From: Apoderus coryli
Taxonomy: Eukaryota; Arthropoda; Insecta; Coleoptera; Attelabidae
DNA: 64,000 nucleotides
Reading direction: 5' to 3'
NCBI GenBank assembly: GCA_911728435.2
Contig: OU452209.1
Location: 10,584,869-10,648,868, forward strand
The stretch's first letter is position 1. Each line of letters begins with the position of its first letter. A program made the translations under genes and the position numbers. Positions 32,901-43,175 of the stretch are shown here, piece after piece. Below the pieces are notes generated by a model. The model ran no database searches, was not told the origin of the DNA, and saw only the letters and a list, made by a program, of their open reading frames with translations.

Positions 32901-35900
32901 TCTGCATGAAAAAATAATGAGTTTGCTATATAAACATATGTCCGCAAATGCTTCGTTTTCTGAGATACGGGACATTAAAGTTTTTCTTAAAAACTGAAGA
33001 TTTATTGATTGCTGTGAAATCGGTGGAGATATGCAAAGGAAATTTAGTGAGTTTTAAGAGGTAGTTATTGCGCATTTTTTGACATACAATTCAGAATTTT
33101 ATGTTAATCAGTAGCGCGTTAACGGGTAATGATCTCAATTTTTTTAAAGAAAGAAATGATACGCCAATGAAATTTTTCAGATTAAAAATCATTTTGGAAT
33201 TCCTCGTTCAATTTGCGATAAAAAATCTCTCTTGCTTTTTTATCGTAGGGGACATCGTTTTTGTGCAAAAAAATAAAACATCTCGCGGCGACGCTAGTAG
33301 GCTACTGTCAACATTCTGTTAAATACGAATATTTCAACGAAATGTCAAATTAGCGTTTCTTTATTACTAAGCTTTTGGTTTCGTATAACATTAATGTTAA
33401 AAAGTAATTAATTTTTCTTTTGTCGAAAAGAATGGAAAATTTTACAAATGCGGAATTGTGAGACATGCATTTTGTCTATGGCCGAATTTAAATCCTTTAA
33501 ATTTTTGCATTTGGGGTTTTCTTAAATCATTAGTTTATACCACTCCGCTCGAAAATATTGAAGACCTGGGGAATCGAATTATAGCCGGCTGTCACACAAT
33601 AAGAAATACACCAAGAATATTTGCGCGAATACGAGAATTAATCTGGCGAAGAGTTGATTCTTGTGTCGCGTTTGAGGGAAGTCATTTTCAACATTTGTTG
33701 TAGCTTTGCTCCTATTTAAAATGTTATTAGTGTTATTGTCTCTTATTGTTTTGGTTTAATGTGTATTGTACTCGTATTAGATAGTTCTGGATAATGTATT
33801 AAAGAAATGAAAAATACGGGGTAAGATGTTTTATTTTTTTGCACAAAAACGATGCCCCCTACAATAAAAAAGCTAGAGAAATGTTTTATCACAAATTGAT
33901 CGAGGAATTCTAAAATGCTTTTTTATTTGAAAAATTTTAGTGGCGTAACATTTTTTTCCTTTAAAAGAACTGAGATCATTACCTGATGAACATAATATTT
34001 TTAATTGCATGTCAAAAGATGCGCAATAACTACCTCTTAAAACCCACTAAATTTCATTTGCATATCTCCACCGGTTTGACAGCAATCAATAAATCTTCAG
34101 TTTTTAAGAAAAACTTTAACAGTCGCACTAGGACCAGGACTGGGTACCCGGAGAATGTGGAACAGGGGGTTAGCGGCTAACCCCAAGTTTTATTAAAATC
34201 GGAACGGGGGCTAGCGACTGACCCCACGTTTTCTAAAAACTTGGATAAGTTTTTAACGTAAAAAAAGTTTAGAGAACCCAAGGATTTTAATTAAAATTTA
34301 TTTAAATTAAATAAACATTTATTTTTTATTAAATTTAACGAAACAGTATTTAAATCGTATAAAAGTACAAAAAACCTAAATATTACAATTTGTTCAATTT
34401 CTTGTTGTGGTAATTTGCTCGCTAGCTGTATGCCTAGGGCAAATATACTTTTGGCAATTAGAACATGCCTTCATACATTTTCTATCGGCCGACCTTGGAC
34501 AAACAAAACATCTTCCTTTTTTGGGAATATTTTGCACAGCGGATCGAGTAGCTGGTCCAATTGATTCACGACGAACAAGACCTCTTGTCGTTGGCTGGTC
34601 TTGTTGACATTCAAATCCAAAAATTTTCAAAGCAGCTACAAATTCTTTTACAAGGGCGAGTTTCTCATTCGTATATTGCAAAATAAAATCAATTATATCA
34701 TCGAAAAAGAGTCGGAACGCTTCAATCGGCCTCTTAGGATTTATTCCGCGTTTTAGACCTGGTTCTTCCCTCATTACATTGGTAGCTATTTGCCTTCGTC
34801 GAGTAATGGGTTTAGGTTTCCATGTCAGACTTGATACAGAAATCATGTCAGAATTGGTTTGATTTATTATACATTTAGGTCGTGGACGATGTCTTGTTAT
34901 AGTGTCTAAAAAACAATCAAAAGTACTACTAAAACATTTTGAGAATAAATGTACCAACCATCATTATTTCCCTCCATATCACTACTTTCTTCGGCTGAAT
35001 CCTAATTCATGGTTTCCTCAGATTCGTGCTGCTCCAACTGAGAATTTGGTGCTAAAAGAGTACAAAAATATTTAGGATATAACCCCTGTCAAGTATTTGC
35101 AATGCCAATATAGCATACTTGTATAGTTTTTTGAAACCATCTATTTAGTTCCTTACAAGATGACTCATTTTCTGTTTCTTCAAAAAAGCGATCCTGATGT
35201 TTTTGTTCACCTTGGTCGACTTCGGATTCTTCGTCTGAGCTCTCCAAATCTGGGTCTATGTAATCCCTACACAAATCATCGTCATCCTCATAAAGAGCTT
35301 CTTCCAGTTCGCGATCAGTCAAATATCTTCCACTCATATCTAAATGTAACTGAATCTTTTAGAATATAAAAAAATCAACACTAGACTAACACTGCACTCT
35401 GCAACAACTGAGATGATACTGGTAAAAAGTTGCCAGACACCAGACACATCCATATCGTTATTATTAGGCAGGCTTAGGCGCGTCGGACGTACTATGCGTG
35501 ATAAAAACGTCCGGCGAAGGTCAAACTCTTGACTAGGGTTTGAAAAAATATGTAAAATAAATGTCCTAAAAGATATTTGAAAAGAAAGTAAAAATAGGTA
35601 AGTAGTGTTAAAAAAAGGTAACTGGGGTCATCGCCTGACCCCCACTTCCACGTGCGACTGTTAACACCCTGTATCTCAGAAAACGAAGCATTTGCGGACA
35701 TAAGTTTATATAGCAAACTGTCATTATTTTTCCATACAGAATTACCTCCTGAAGTTTGTTGCACTTATTTACTAACACCCTGTATAAGTATGATTAATTT
35801 GAAAGCGCAGCAAAATACGAACTACGGTACTTAGAAATATTTAAATAAATTAAATTAAGAACAGCCTCTTGTAGCGCGTCTCGAGGACATTGACAAATAT

Positions 35901-38900
35901 GCACGAATATAAATACCGCATGGTAGCCCTGTCTCTTACGCTTTGGTGTGAATAATAATAATGATTTTTGAAGTTTTTAGCAAAATGATTTAAAAGCTAG
36001 TACCTATGCACAGTTAAATTAGTTCGTCACACTGTACTGTTATTTTAGTAGGTATAACAGGAGCGGAATTCAATTTAAATAGGTAAATTTAAAGGCTCTT
36101 GCATTTTGTATTTAAAGGCCACTGGCTCTTAAAATATCGACCTGATGCTTTTATTTTTAAGTAGGTACAACTTGCAACAATCTAATTTTTCACAAGTTCC
36201 CTAGCTATCACGGCGATATCCTAAAAACTATAACTTATAAAAAATATAACAACGCATTCTGTTAATATACCGGGTGTGTCACTAAGCCTATCGAGCGGCA
36301 GTATCTCCGAAATTATTGGTCGTACAGCTTTAGGGAAAAAATGTATTGGCAAAAGTGTCCATGAGAAATTCACCATAATAGTGTTTAACTTTGAATACTC
36401 ACCACTATAGAGGGCGAATTTTTAAAAAGGAAACTAAAAACTGCAAAATTTAAAAAACATAGGCATTAAGTTACATTTTCGAATCTTATCATAAATAATA
36501 AAACGAAATCAGAGTTAAGTTAGGGTAGAGTTTCTGAAAATCAAAACAAGTGTAAAATACGCCATGTGTTTTTACATACGTTTAAATTTTCAGAGCAATG
36601 CATCATTTACTTTTGTTGAGGCTTCTTTGAAGGGAAGCATTTTTAAAATAGTTCCAAAATTGTCAATTTTTTCATAAAAGTAATGTAATTCGAAAAGAAA
36701 AAAGATGTTTGTGCTTTTCTTATGGAAATCTACTCTCCTAAATATCATACTAACTTGCGAGGTCCAACATATGCTCTGCTGCCAGACTTTTTTGAAAATT
36801 TCACCACAACTTATTCCAGCACATTTTCTCAACAAATCCACACATTACACAATATACTTATACATGGAACATGATTATATCCTTGATTTTCCAACAAATT
36901 TAATTTATTCAACAAGCACAATAATATAACAAAATATGAAAACATTGTTATATCTAAAAAAAAAACTCCTAATTTATACTTATTTTTATTTTAATACATG
37001 TATATTAAATTCTACACAAATTATTATATATTTAGGATAGTTAAATATCGTCATTTTAATTGACAGGGAATTAGTTCGATATCATAAAATTAACTTTAAA
37101 ATATAGGTACATAAAATATCACAAATTTAATGTTCTTACACTTAAAAGTAGTTGACACATTAAGGGAAATATTTACACACTTATTAGTATTCTACTTTTA
37201 ATTCTTCATATAAGATAAATAGTCCTCTTGCAAGTATAATGCTTGAGCTGTCAGTATTTCCTCCAGTTTGCGCAGATCACTATCTTTCTCGTCTTCCAGC
37301 TTCTTCTGTAACACTTTTATTTCAGCTTCGTTTACCATTGATTTCATTTCATCTGTTTTGATACTGTGATTTACCGAAACTGTATTTAACATTTTGGTTA
37401 GAAACAAGTATTTTTGTAGATTTTTATCAAAAACGTTGTCATCCATTTTTCGTAAAGATTCTAGAAGAATTTGTTGTTTAACATCAATGAGTTCCGGCAT
37501 TTTCTCAGATACAAATCTTATACACAATAAATGTTAACAACAACTTTCTTTGCTAGTTCAAATATGACTGACGAATCTAGAAATTATGTCTCATATTTAT
37601 ACCAGCAAGGGTTGTTAACTTCCGGTAAAATATTACCTGATTGGTATAATTGTTTTCCCGAAAAATGGTTTTGGCTTATCAATTTTAATACCTGGTTTAA
37701 TCATATTGTGTAGAAAATCACCAGGTAAAATATGCAAATGTGCTACAGGTTGGAGATTGATTTAAAAAAAAAACACTTTATAAGATTAAACACAACTTTA
37801 TTTTTGAACTTTGAAATTTGATTGTTACAGAATGAATAATAATAATTATTATTATGAGCTGTATTTATTTTATTTATACAATTATTAAAATATTCTCCAT
37901 CAGAAGAATCAAGATTACCTGTTAAATATTTCCAAACTATACCTGCTCCGTTTATAAGTCCTCTATGTTATTTATATTGTACCTATAGTATGTAAGGTTT
38001 TATCGTACCCTATATATTTTTATTTCCATAGTGAAAAACAAGTGTATAGAATAATTTATTTTATGTCAGGTAGTTTTTGTCAGTTAGTTTAAAACAATAT
38101 ATTATATTTAAAATACAGTCATGAACTAAATCTGGCAGAAATGTTTGTAAATGACACAAGTTGACACATTTCGCATTCGAATATGTCTATTTTACCGTCG
38201 TCACCATCTAGGTTCTGGGCGTCTACATTTAAGGACAATTTTAAAAAACCAATCTTGCCATGTCTGTGTGCTAACGTGTACTTTCGTAATCGTAAGGTCA
38301 GCGAGTATTAACATTAAACTGTGGTAAAGTTGTGAATTACATAAACCGGAAGTCTCTATCATATTCGAAACTTAAGTTATAGCCATAAATTATTCAAATA
38401 TCGTTACCTTTTCTCTCTTTTTTTTTTAGTATTACCGGTTTATAGTTCTTGATTCACATGTCAGTGGCTTTCGTCAAGTAAAATAAAAATTCTTTGTCTA
38501 TTTTGAAATTGTTTTTCGAAACATCAGAGACTTATTGAGTTTTCCCAAGTAAGATGAAAATTATTTCTTTTTTTTCCAAAGTGTCTTACGACATTTTGTG
38601 TTGCTTTTGAGACATCATTAGGTGCTGCAATTATATTAATATTTTTTACACAAATCAAAAAATACAATATGTTAAAGATTGTAATTCTTCTAACAACTTT
38701 AAGAAACGATACAATCAACACATAAATAAATAAATATAAATAAACAAATAATGAAGATGATTGATTTTACTTGACGGAAGCCGAATACGTCTTACTGACT
38801 TGTGGATCAACAACTATAAACCGTTAATACCAAAAAAAATAGAAAACGATATTTGCATAGTTTATGGCCATAACTTAAGTTTGGCATATGATAGAGACAT

Positions 38901-41331
38901 CCGGTTTCTGTCATTTTGTAACTAATTTTCGGCATATTTAAACCAATTGCCTTTTCAATGAGCTTAAGTGAACTTAAATCGGATAAGGAGTCGCCGAGAT
39001 ATCGCATATTTTCTGGAATATCATTCTTTCCCACCTTGAGTTTTTGTATATATTGCAGTTTTTTAAATGTCCGCCCTCTAGGGGTAGGTATTGAAAGTTA
39101 AAAATTATTCGATAGCCTTAGTGAGAAACCCGATATATGACACACACTATCTTTTTGTTTTAGGTATTGTAACAAGTCAAGATTTAGATATTTTCTTCAA
39201 GCATATGAATAATGCACGCTACGTACGTGATTTAGATTTTGCGAGATTCCATTTTTACGACAGAACTGGAATATATGAGGCAATCACCAAAGCTAAAGGA
39301 CATGTATTGCAAACAGCTTCAAATGTCAGATACAGAAGAACGATGCCCCTGTTTAATGTGTACAAAATAACAACTAAAGTAAGAATAATAACGACCGTTT
39401 ACTAACACCCTTTTTTCTGTTGCTTTTTGACAAAAAATGTCTGTAGTTTCAAGCGACCATTTAAGCTGCTATCATCTACTTATTTTTTTTTGTGGTTCAT
39501 GTCTTTGTGATTTTGCAATATTCTTCATATACCTATTCTCAGCCGAAATTTCTTTACTAATCAGAATGAAGTTCTAGGAATATATTATGGAGAAATTTTT
39601 CTCTAGAACGTCGCCACTCATTTTAACATATATTTTTTTTAAAAAACATTTTGGGTTCATATCTCATAAGCATTTTATTTTAGCATTAACTTTTCCAACT
39701 GATCCTTCGCGTTTTAAACTCTCATTGGATGGACGCTCATCATGCAAAGTCCAACAAGCCGTTGTTCCAACATTGTTGACGTAACCAAATTTTTACCCGA
39801 CGCAAGGTGCTGAATGATCTTTCTATTGTGCAGGTAGTGCAAGGTTGCGCGAGTGAAATTTGAGGCGCTTTTTTAATGCCTGGGTAAAAAGATTGCGCTT
39901 CTTTAACTAGTTCAATTTCTTTTAACTCCGAGTCTGATATTATTTTTTCTTTGCACAAATTATACCATAGTTCAGCCAAAATCGCGTTTAAGTTGTAGCA
40001 GTTACAAAAGATTTTAACTTTTTTAAAATACTCAGCAAATGGTAAAGCAAGAAATATATTAGGGTGTAATGAAAGCAACTCGTAGGCAGGCAGATTTTCG
40101 TTATAGAATCGCTGTCCTAAAGACATTATCAATGAATCCAGATACTGAATTTCACCACAAACATATTCCAGCACATTTTCCTCAACAAGTCCACTCATTA
40201 CACAATATATCTGTTTACACATGAAACATGACTAGATAGGTAATTGATTTTCCAACAAATTTAATTTATTCATCTTGCACAATAATATAACAAATATTAA
40301 AACATTATTATTTCTAAAAAAACTCATAATTTATGCGTATTTTTATTTTAATATTATTCACATGAACTAAATCTGACAGAATTGTTTTTAAGTTACACAA
40401 GTTGACACATGTGGCATTCGCATATTGATTTTTTACCCTCCTCACCATCTAGGTTCTGGGCGTCTGCATTTAAAGACAATTTTAAAAAACCAACTATGGC
40501 ATACCTACCTGTTGGCCAATTGTGTTAACGTTTACTCTTCGTAATCGTAGGATTGCGAGTTCAAAACTGGACCATGGAACTTTTTTCTATTATTATTGAA
40601 ATTGTAGCCGGTCTGCACATATTGTTACTCGACATGTTCATTATATTCTTTTTAGCAGATATTTCATTTCATTAATTGTACAGTGTCATGATATGAATTT
40701 ATGGAAAAATTTAAACATTTTGTTAAGTATATGCCACAAAGCCAAACCATTGTGCGAAATGTATAAAACAATGATAAAATGTTAGTATTTGACATGACGA
40801 ACATGATAGTACCTAAACAAAGCTGCAGACGTAACGGATAAATTTAATTTGATGCGGATACTCAACATGTCACACTTTCTTTCATTTTAGAGATACAAGA
40901 AATGTATCGATTAAGATTGAACTATTGCCTCGAGAAGTGCAACTGAGTGTATTGGCTTTGTCTTTTTAATCAAGGACAGTAATTTTTGTAGACTTGGATG
41001 AAAAAAAAAAAGACAGTTGGCCGCTTATTATAGAAAATGAGATACAGCCTTTAGAAGTTCCTTTCATATAAAATTATTGATATATTGATTTCAGATTGTG
41101 TCATGGGACGAGAAAACCTTATTTATCGAACAACAATTCATAACAGTTAGTGATGGTTTTATCAGAGCTATTGTATTAAGTAAACAAGGTACAATAGGAT
41201 TGAATGTTCCAGAAATAATGAGTAAATTGACTGGAAAAGATGTTTCGTACAGACCAGTACCTCCTCCAGAATTAGAAGATTGGTTAAGTTCTATGGAAAA
41301 GTCCAGTGCAAGATTGAGAAAGAAAGACTAG
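29826..41331 (+). CDS. THEM6: THEM6-like protein, three exons
   Basis: Exons 29826-29994, 39164-39378 and 41095-41331 join in frame to 206 aa; human THEM6 is 208 aa. Residues 9-39 form a hydrophobic N-terminal segment ([20 protein letters not shown]), expected to anchor it to the ER or another internal membrane. The hot-dog-like domain follows, with the hallmark [20 protein letters not shown] (residues 61-80) and a C-terminal [19 protein letters not shown]6 belongs to the thioesterase superfamily; its biochemical activity is not settled. Introns are 9.2 kb and 1.7 kb, full of transposons, and carry a nested minus-strand ORF at 37198-37527. The start was chosen because the upstream frame is not open and the encoded N-terminus matches the family. 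Confidence 0.9.
30288..32246 (-). mobile_element. Long-TIR DD41D-type mariner derivative in THEM6 intron 1
   Basis: Ends CAGGGTGGTCCAACTTTTAC and complement, flanked by TA (30286-30287, 32247-32248). Inverted arms of about 420 bp (30288-30705 and 31825-32246) contain landmarks such as GTGGCGTGCGTACGGCTACC and its complement. The transposase remnant lies between them on the minus strand. An internal ACACCCTGTA lies in the right arm at about 32131. Confidence 0.88.
30740..31780 (-). pseudogene. DD41D-type transposase, degenerate
   Basis: On the minus strand, from about 31775: [17 protein letters not shown]..., [14 protein letters not shown] (helix-turn-helix), then [20 protein letters not shown], then [20 protein letters not shown] (first acidic block), [32 protein letters not shown] (second acidic residue), [14 protein letters not shown] (third region, with Pro-Asp changed to Leu-Glu before it) and [20 protein letters not shown]. 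Frameshifts and stops break it at least four times. Confidence 0.82.
32247..32858. other. THEM6 intron 1, between two mariner derivatives
   Basis: No gene or repeat recognised; AT-rich with short oligo-T/A runs. Confidence 0.5.
33458..33706 (+). pseudogene. DD41D-type transposase C-terminus
   Basis: Reads [20 protein letters not shown] then [20 protein letters not shown] and [19 protein letters not shown], ending TAG. This is the final 75 residues of a DUF4817/DD41D-type transposase. In the block that is usually PDLNPLDF the last acidic residue is Asn (LNPLNF), so even the retained catalytic position is lost. Confidence 0.82.
34120..35660 (-). mobile_element. piggyBac-type element 2, internally deleted
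   Basis: TTAA (34116-34119 and 35661-35664) flanks the inverted ends CAGTCGCAC / GTGCGACTG. Subterminal GGGGGTTAGCGGCTAACCCC and GGGGTCAGGCGATGACCCC-like blocks lie inside the ends. It is different in ends and protein from the piggyBac at 5911-7124. It is in the homologous TTAA of its host element (see findings). Confidence 0.9.
34394..35337 (-). pseudogene. piggyBac transposase without its catalytic core
   Basis: Minus-strand N-terminus [20 protein letters not shown] (35337) is acidic, as in piggyBac transposases. After a gap and possible splice or frameshift (about 35090-34960) the frame continues to [20 protein letters not shown], the start of the DDE_Tnp_1_7 domain. It then jumps after [19 protein letters not shown] to the cysteine-rich tail [20 protein letters not shown] and CQKYICPRH, ending near 34394. 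The three catalytic Asp segments are absent. The two frames are otherwise long and clean, so this is a recent internal-deletion derivative. Confidence 0.85.
35783..36269. other. THEM6 intron 1, unassigned
   Basis: Nothing recognised; AT-rich spacer between two mobile elements. Confidence 0.5.
36590..36985 (-). repeat. hAT-like debris, first part (copy 1)
   Basis: From about 36780 the sequence matches 40145-40355 base for base with scattered changes (shared CCAACAAATTTAATTTATTC and AATAATATAACAAA). The sister copy has a recognisable hAT transposase tail; here the frame is broken. The match stops near 36990 and resumes at 38128, so about 1.1 kb separates the two halves. Confidence 0.65.
37198..37527 (-). 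CDS. Unrecognised small coiled-coil protein nested in THEM6 intron 1
   Basis: I do not recognise this family. An intact minus-strand frame encodes 109 aa from the first ATG, or 100 aa from a second ([20 protein letters not shown]...). It is highly charged and mostly helical in character, with heptad-like Leu/Ile spacing over [20 protein letters not shown] and [15 protein letters not shown], suggesting a coiled coil. There is no signal peptide, membrane segment or cysteine motif. CCGGAAGTT, an ETS-type site on the minus strand, lies about 90 bp upstream (near 37620), and AATAAA on the minus strand near 36990. It could be a small single-exon gene, a retrocopy or a terminal exon. Codon order and length make chance unlikely but not excluded. 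Confidence 0.5.
   Translation of the reverse strand: MCIRFVSEKMPELIDVKQQILLESLRKMDDNVFDKNLQKYLFLTKMLNTVSVNHSIKTDEMKSMVNEAEIKVLQKKLEDEKDSDLRKLEEILTAQALYLQEDYLSYMKN
38128..38335 (-). repeat. hAT-like debris, second part (copy 1)
   Basis: Matches 40370-40560: shared CACCATCTAGGTTCTGGGCG, CAATTTTAAAAAACCAA and TTTCGTAATCGTA-like blocks in the same order. In the sister copy these blocks follow directly after the piece equivalent to 36780-36990. Confidence 0.65.
38345..38912. repeat. Inverted repeat of about 145-bp arms
   Basis: 38345-38490 (CGGAAGTCTCTATCATATTC ... TGACATGT.. GGCTTTCGTCAAGTAAAAT) pairs with 38765-38912 (ATTTTACTTGACGGAAGCC ... ATGATAGAGACATCCGG). The 270-bp centre has no open frame of note. 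Probably a small foldback element nested in the larger one. Confidence 0.75.
39164..39378 (+). CDS. THEM6: THEM6 exon 2 (hot-dog-like core)
   Basis: Acceptor CTTTTTGTTTTAG ends at 39163; the donor AAA|GTAAGA begins at 39379. It completes Gly57 and encodes [39 protein letters not shown] and [15 protein letters not shown]. The DLD..HMNNARY block is the family signature. Confidence 0.92.
39490..40570 (-). mobile_element. hAT-like element fragment (copy 2) in THEM6 intron 2
   Basis: Carries a hAT transposase tail (39740-40222) followed by non-coding sequence shared with copy 1 at 36780-38335. No terminal repeats or 8-bp duplication could be identified, so the limits are approximate. Confidence 0.65.
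39740..40222 (-). pseudogene. hAT transposase C-terminal domain
   Basis: The 160-codon minus-strand frame ends with [20 protein letters not shown] then RVKIWLRQQ, the hAT family dimerisation domain (Dimer_Tnp_hAT; the hallmark is ERSFS.L...K..LR). Upstream are [20 protein letters not shown] and an alpha-helical stretch as in ZMYM1-like hAT proteins. The N-terminal BED finger and the RNase-H-like catalytic part are absent, so it is a fragment. Confidence 0.8.
41095..41331 (+). CDS. THEM6: THEM6 exon 3 (C-terminus)
   Basis: Acceptor TTGATTTCAG ends at 41094, phase 0. Encodes [40 protein letters not shown] and [20 protein letters not shown] to TAG at 41331. AATAAA-like ATAATAAAT lies near 41430, about 100 bp downstream. 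Confidence 0.92.
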   Translation: MVSWDEKTLFIEQQFITVSDGFIRAIVLSKQGTIGLNVPEIMSKLTGKDVSYRPVPPPELEDWLSSMEKSSARLRKKD

Positions 41332-41494
41332 ACTAAATATTGTTTTGTTGTTTGTTGTTAATATTATTTTTGAGGGTGTATGTTTGTTAAATTTTTAAAT
41401 ACTATGTATTAATGTTGCATATTCAAATAATAAATCAGCACGAAGTAGGGTTTAGAATGTTCTTTATTTCTACTAAAAAAAAAAAACAAAAATT

Positions 41495-41665
41495 ATCCGC
41501 ACACGGTCATCAACATCGCCGCTAGCCGTAAAAGTGTGCAAAAGAACCCGACCCGCAGTCAATTCCTCGCTGACCTCTACTTGTCAATTTTGCTTCGGGA
41601 CTTGGGCTTACACCCGTACAAGATTCAACTGACCCAGTTAATGAACAACAAAGTTGAAATACTAG
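41495..41665 (+). pseudogene. DD41D-type transposase scrap just past THEM6
   Basis: The + strand reads SVQKNPTRSQFLADLYLSIL then LRDLGLHPYKIQLTQ, the second N-terminal helix-turn-helix of DUF4817-type transposases. Only about 50 codons are left and no terminal repeat is visible. Confidence 0.65.
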
Positions 41666-42084
41666 GACAGACATGTAAATTCTTAATTTAAGAAATACTT
41701 AAAACATTTCTCAAATTACTTAAACAAATGAATATTAACTACCTATGGGAAGATTTTGCTCTTCTTATTTAGGTACTTGAGGGGATTTTCGACAGAGCAC
41801 CCTGTATATTTGCGTTAGGTTGGTGCACCATCGTACATAAACCACAACATGTTATTTCTAATGCGGTCCAATGAAATGATTCTCAATTATTCTCGTTCAA
41901 AAACTTTTGTTGGTAGTATTTCAAAAACCTATCGTAATTGAAACTTGTAGCATAATCACGTGTAGGATAATCACATGCAATGTCTTTATGACATGGAAAC
42001 CAGTTCTATGTAGTAGAAATCTGTCAATGCATCTTCGTAAAAGGGTCTTAAGATGTTCTGTGTGGTCTGTCCTACTTTAAGTGT
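41666..42084. other. Intergenic, unassigned
   Basis: Contains a lone CACCCTGTATATT at about 41798 resembling a mariner-MITE terminus; nothing else recognised. Confidence 0.4.
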
Positions 42085-42215
42085 CACTAGACGCTGAAAA
42101 CGGCATCGACTCGTCGCATTCCCAGCTCATTTCTGGCCCGCTACTATATTATACTATATCTATATATACTATACTATAACTATAACCGCGGCGAATTGCT
42201 TTGAACCCATCTACA
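42085..42215. repeat. Dispersed repeat R1, copy 2
   Basis: GTCACTAGACGCTGAAAACG, GGCATCGACTCGTCGCATTC, and GCGGCGAATTGCTTTGAA, in the order seen at 26325-26540; about 85% similar by eye. Confidence 0.75.
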
Positions 42216-42259
42216 GCAGACGTGTCGAAACGAGGTGATGTAACTGTCTATTATTTTAA

Positions 42260-42545
42260 CTGTGGCCGAACACTATAAAGAGGAGAAAAACGGAGTACTA
42301 TGGACATATAATTAGAGGATCTAAGTACCAGCTACTACGCCTCATAATACAAGGAAAAGTGGAAGGTAAAAGGTGGATAGGGCGAAAAAAGCTGTCCTGG
42401 CTACGCAATATCAGGCAATGGTCTTTCCGCCGGAGAACTATGTCGCGCGGCAGTCGATAGAGAAAGATTTCAAGAAATCATAACTATGATGATAGTCAAC
42501 GTCTGAAGACAGACAAAGCACCCGAAGATGAAGAAGAGTGATAAT
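42260..42545 (+). pseudogene. LINE C-terminal fragment (RTE/endonuclease-RT type)
   Basis: The + strand reads YYGHIIRGSKYQLLRLIIQG then KVEGKRWIGRKKLSWLRNIR and QW, the conserved block found after the RT domain of many insect endonuclease-reverse transcriptases (GH..R...Y.LL..I..GK.EG.R..GR...SWL.N.R.W). Downstream the frame decays. Only the C-terminus is present. Confidence 0.78.
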
Positions 42546-42968
42546 CAGCGGAAGACGTTTTAGACGTGATACAAATTGAGGAGTTTTCCTTAAAGTAAAC
42601 TCCTTTGCCGCATGAACTTGCACCGACATGACAGTTTTATAGATATATAATATAGACTTTATTGACTACGTGTTGGAAATTACAATTGTAGTAGACCAAA
42701 TGCAATTTTAATGGCTAAAAAATCAGGGTGGTTCCATTTAAAAAAAAAACATAAGTTTGGCGCATGTTTTGAAACTGAGACCAGATAAAAAATTAATGAT
42801 ACGCCTATGGACTCCACATATAAACATCTATCAAAGACCGTTTATATATTTCCAATATCTGTTATAGTCTCCGAGATACAAGAGGGGTCCGAAAAGTGAT
42901 TTTTTGAAATCGGCTCTGTATCTCGAAAACTATATGTGTTATCCAAAATATGATTAGGACATCGTGAG

Positions 42969-43175
42969 TGTTAAGAATATTTAATATACTCACCTCAGTT
43001 GGCAACAGTGTATCATACAATGTTATTGTTGGCAACTCTGTTAGAAAAAGTAATAAAAAAAAAAGAAGGTTAGGTTATATAAATAATGAAACCACGTTTA
43101 TTTTTTCTTATATTAATTTAATCTTTTCGTGAATAAATTAGTTCCATAATCTATTCCTGCCGTTTAATTTCAAAA
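42969..43175 (+). repeat. copia 5' LTR
   Basis: 207 bp, starting TGTTAAGAATATTTAATATA and ending TTTAATTTCAAAA by comparison with the duplication. TATATAAATAATG near 43075 is a plausible TATA region. Confidence 0.93.

Larger units (their letters stand above)
32859..35782 (+). mobile_element. Foldback mariner-type element (copy 2) interrupted by piggyBac
   Basis: Same family as 5530-7245: CAGGGTGTTAGTAAATAAGT at 32859, complementary end at 35782, TA on both sides. The arms are about 32859-33285 and 33820-34115 plus 35665-35782. Unlike copy 1 it keeps a piece of transposase between the arms (33458-33703), which shows that the family derives from a DD41D-type mariner. Confidence 0.87.
36270..39133. 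mobile_element. Candidate TIR element around hAT debris and a nested ORF
   Basis: Left CCGGGTGTGTCACTAAGCC (36270) matches the complement of the right end near 39107-39133 (TCGGGTTTCTCACTAAGGC); TA flanks both. Further in, AACTTTGAATACTCA...AGAGGGCG at 36395-36420 matches the right arm at 39070-39100, so the inverted arms are long but diverged. The right end stops 30 bp before THEM6 exon 2. The interior is composite: hAT-like pieces, the 37198 ORF and a smaller inverted repeat at 38345-38912. Confidence 0.55.

Noticed and set aside
36590..36841. 83-codon minus-strand open frame in the hAT-like debris
   Set aside because: The sister copy shows a different reading of the same region; this frame contains no hAT motif.
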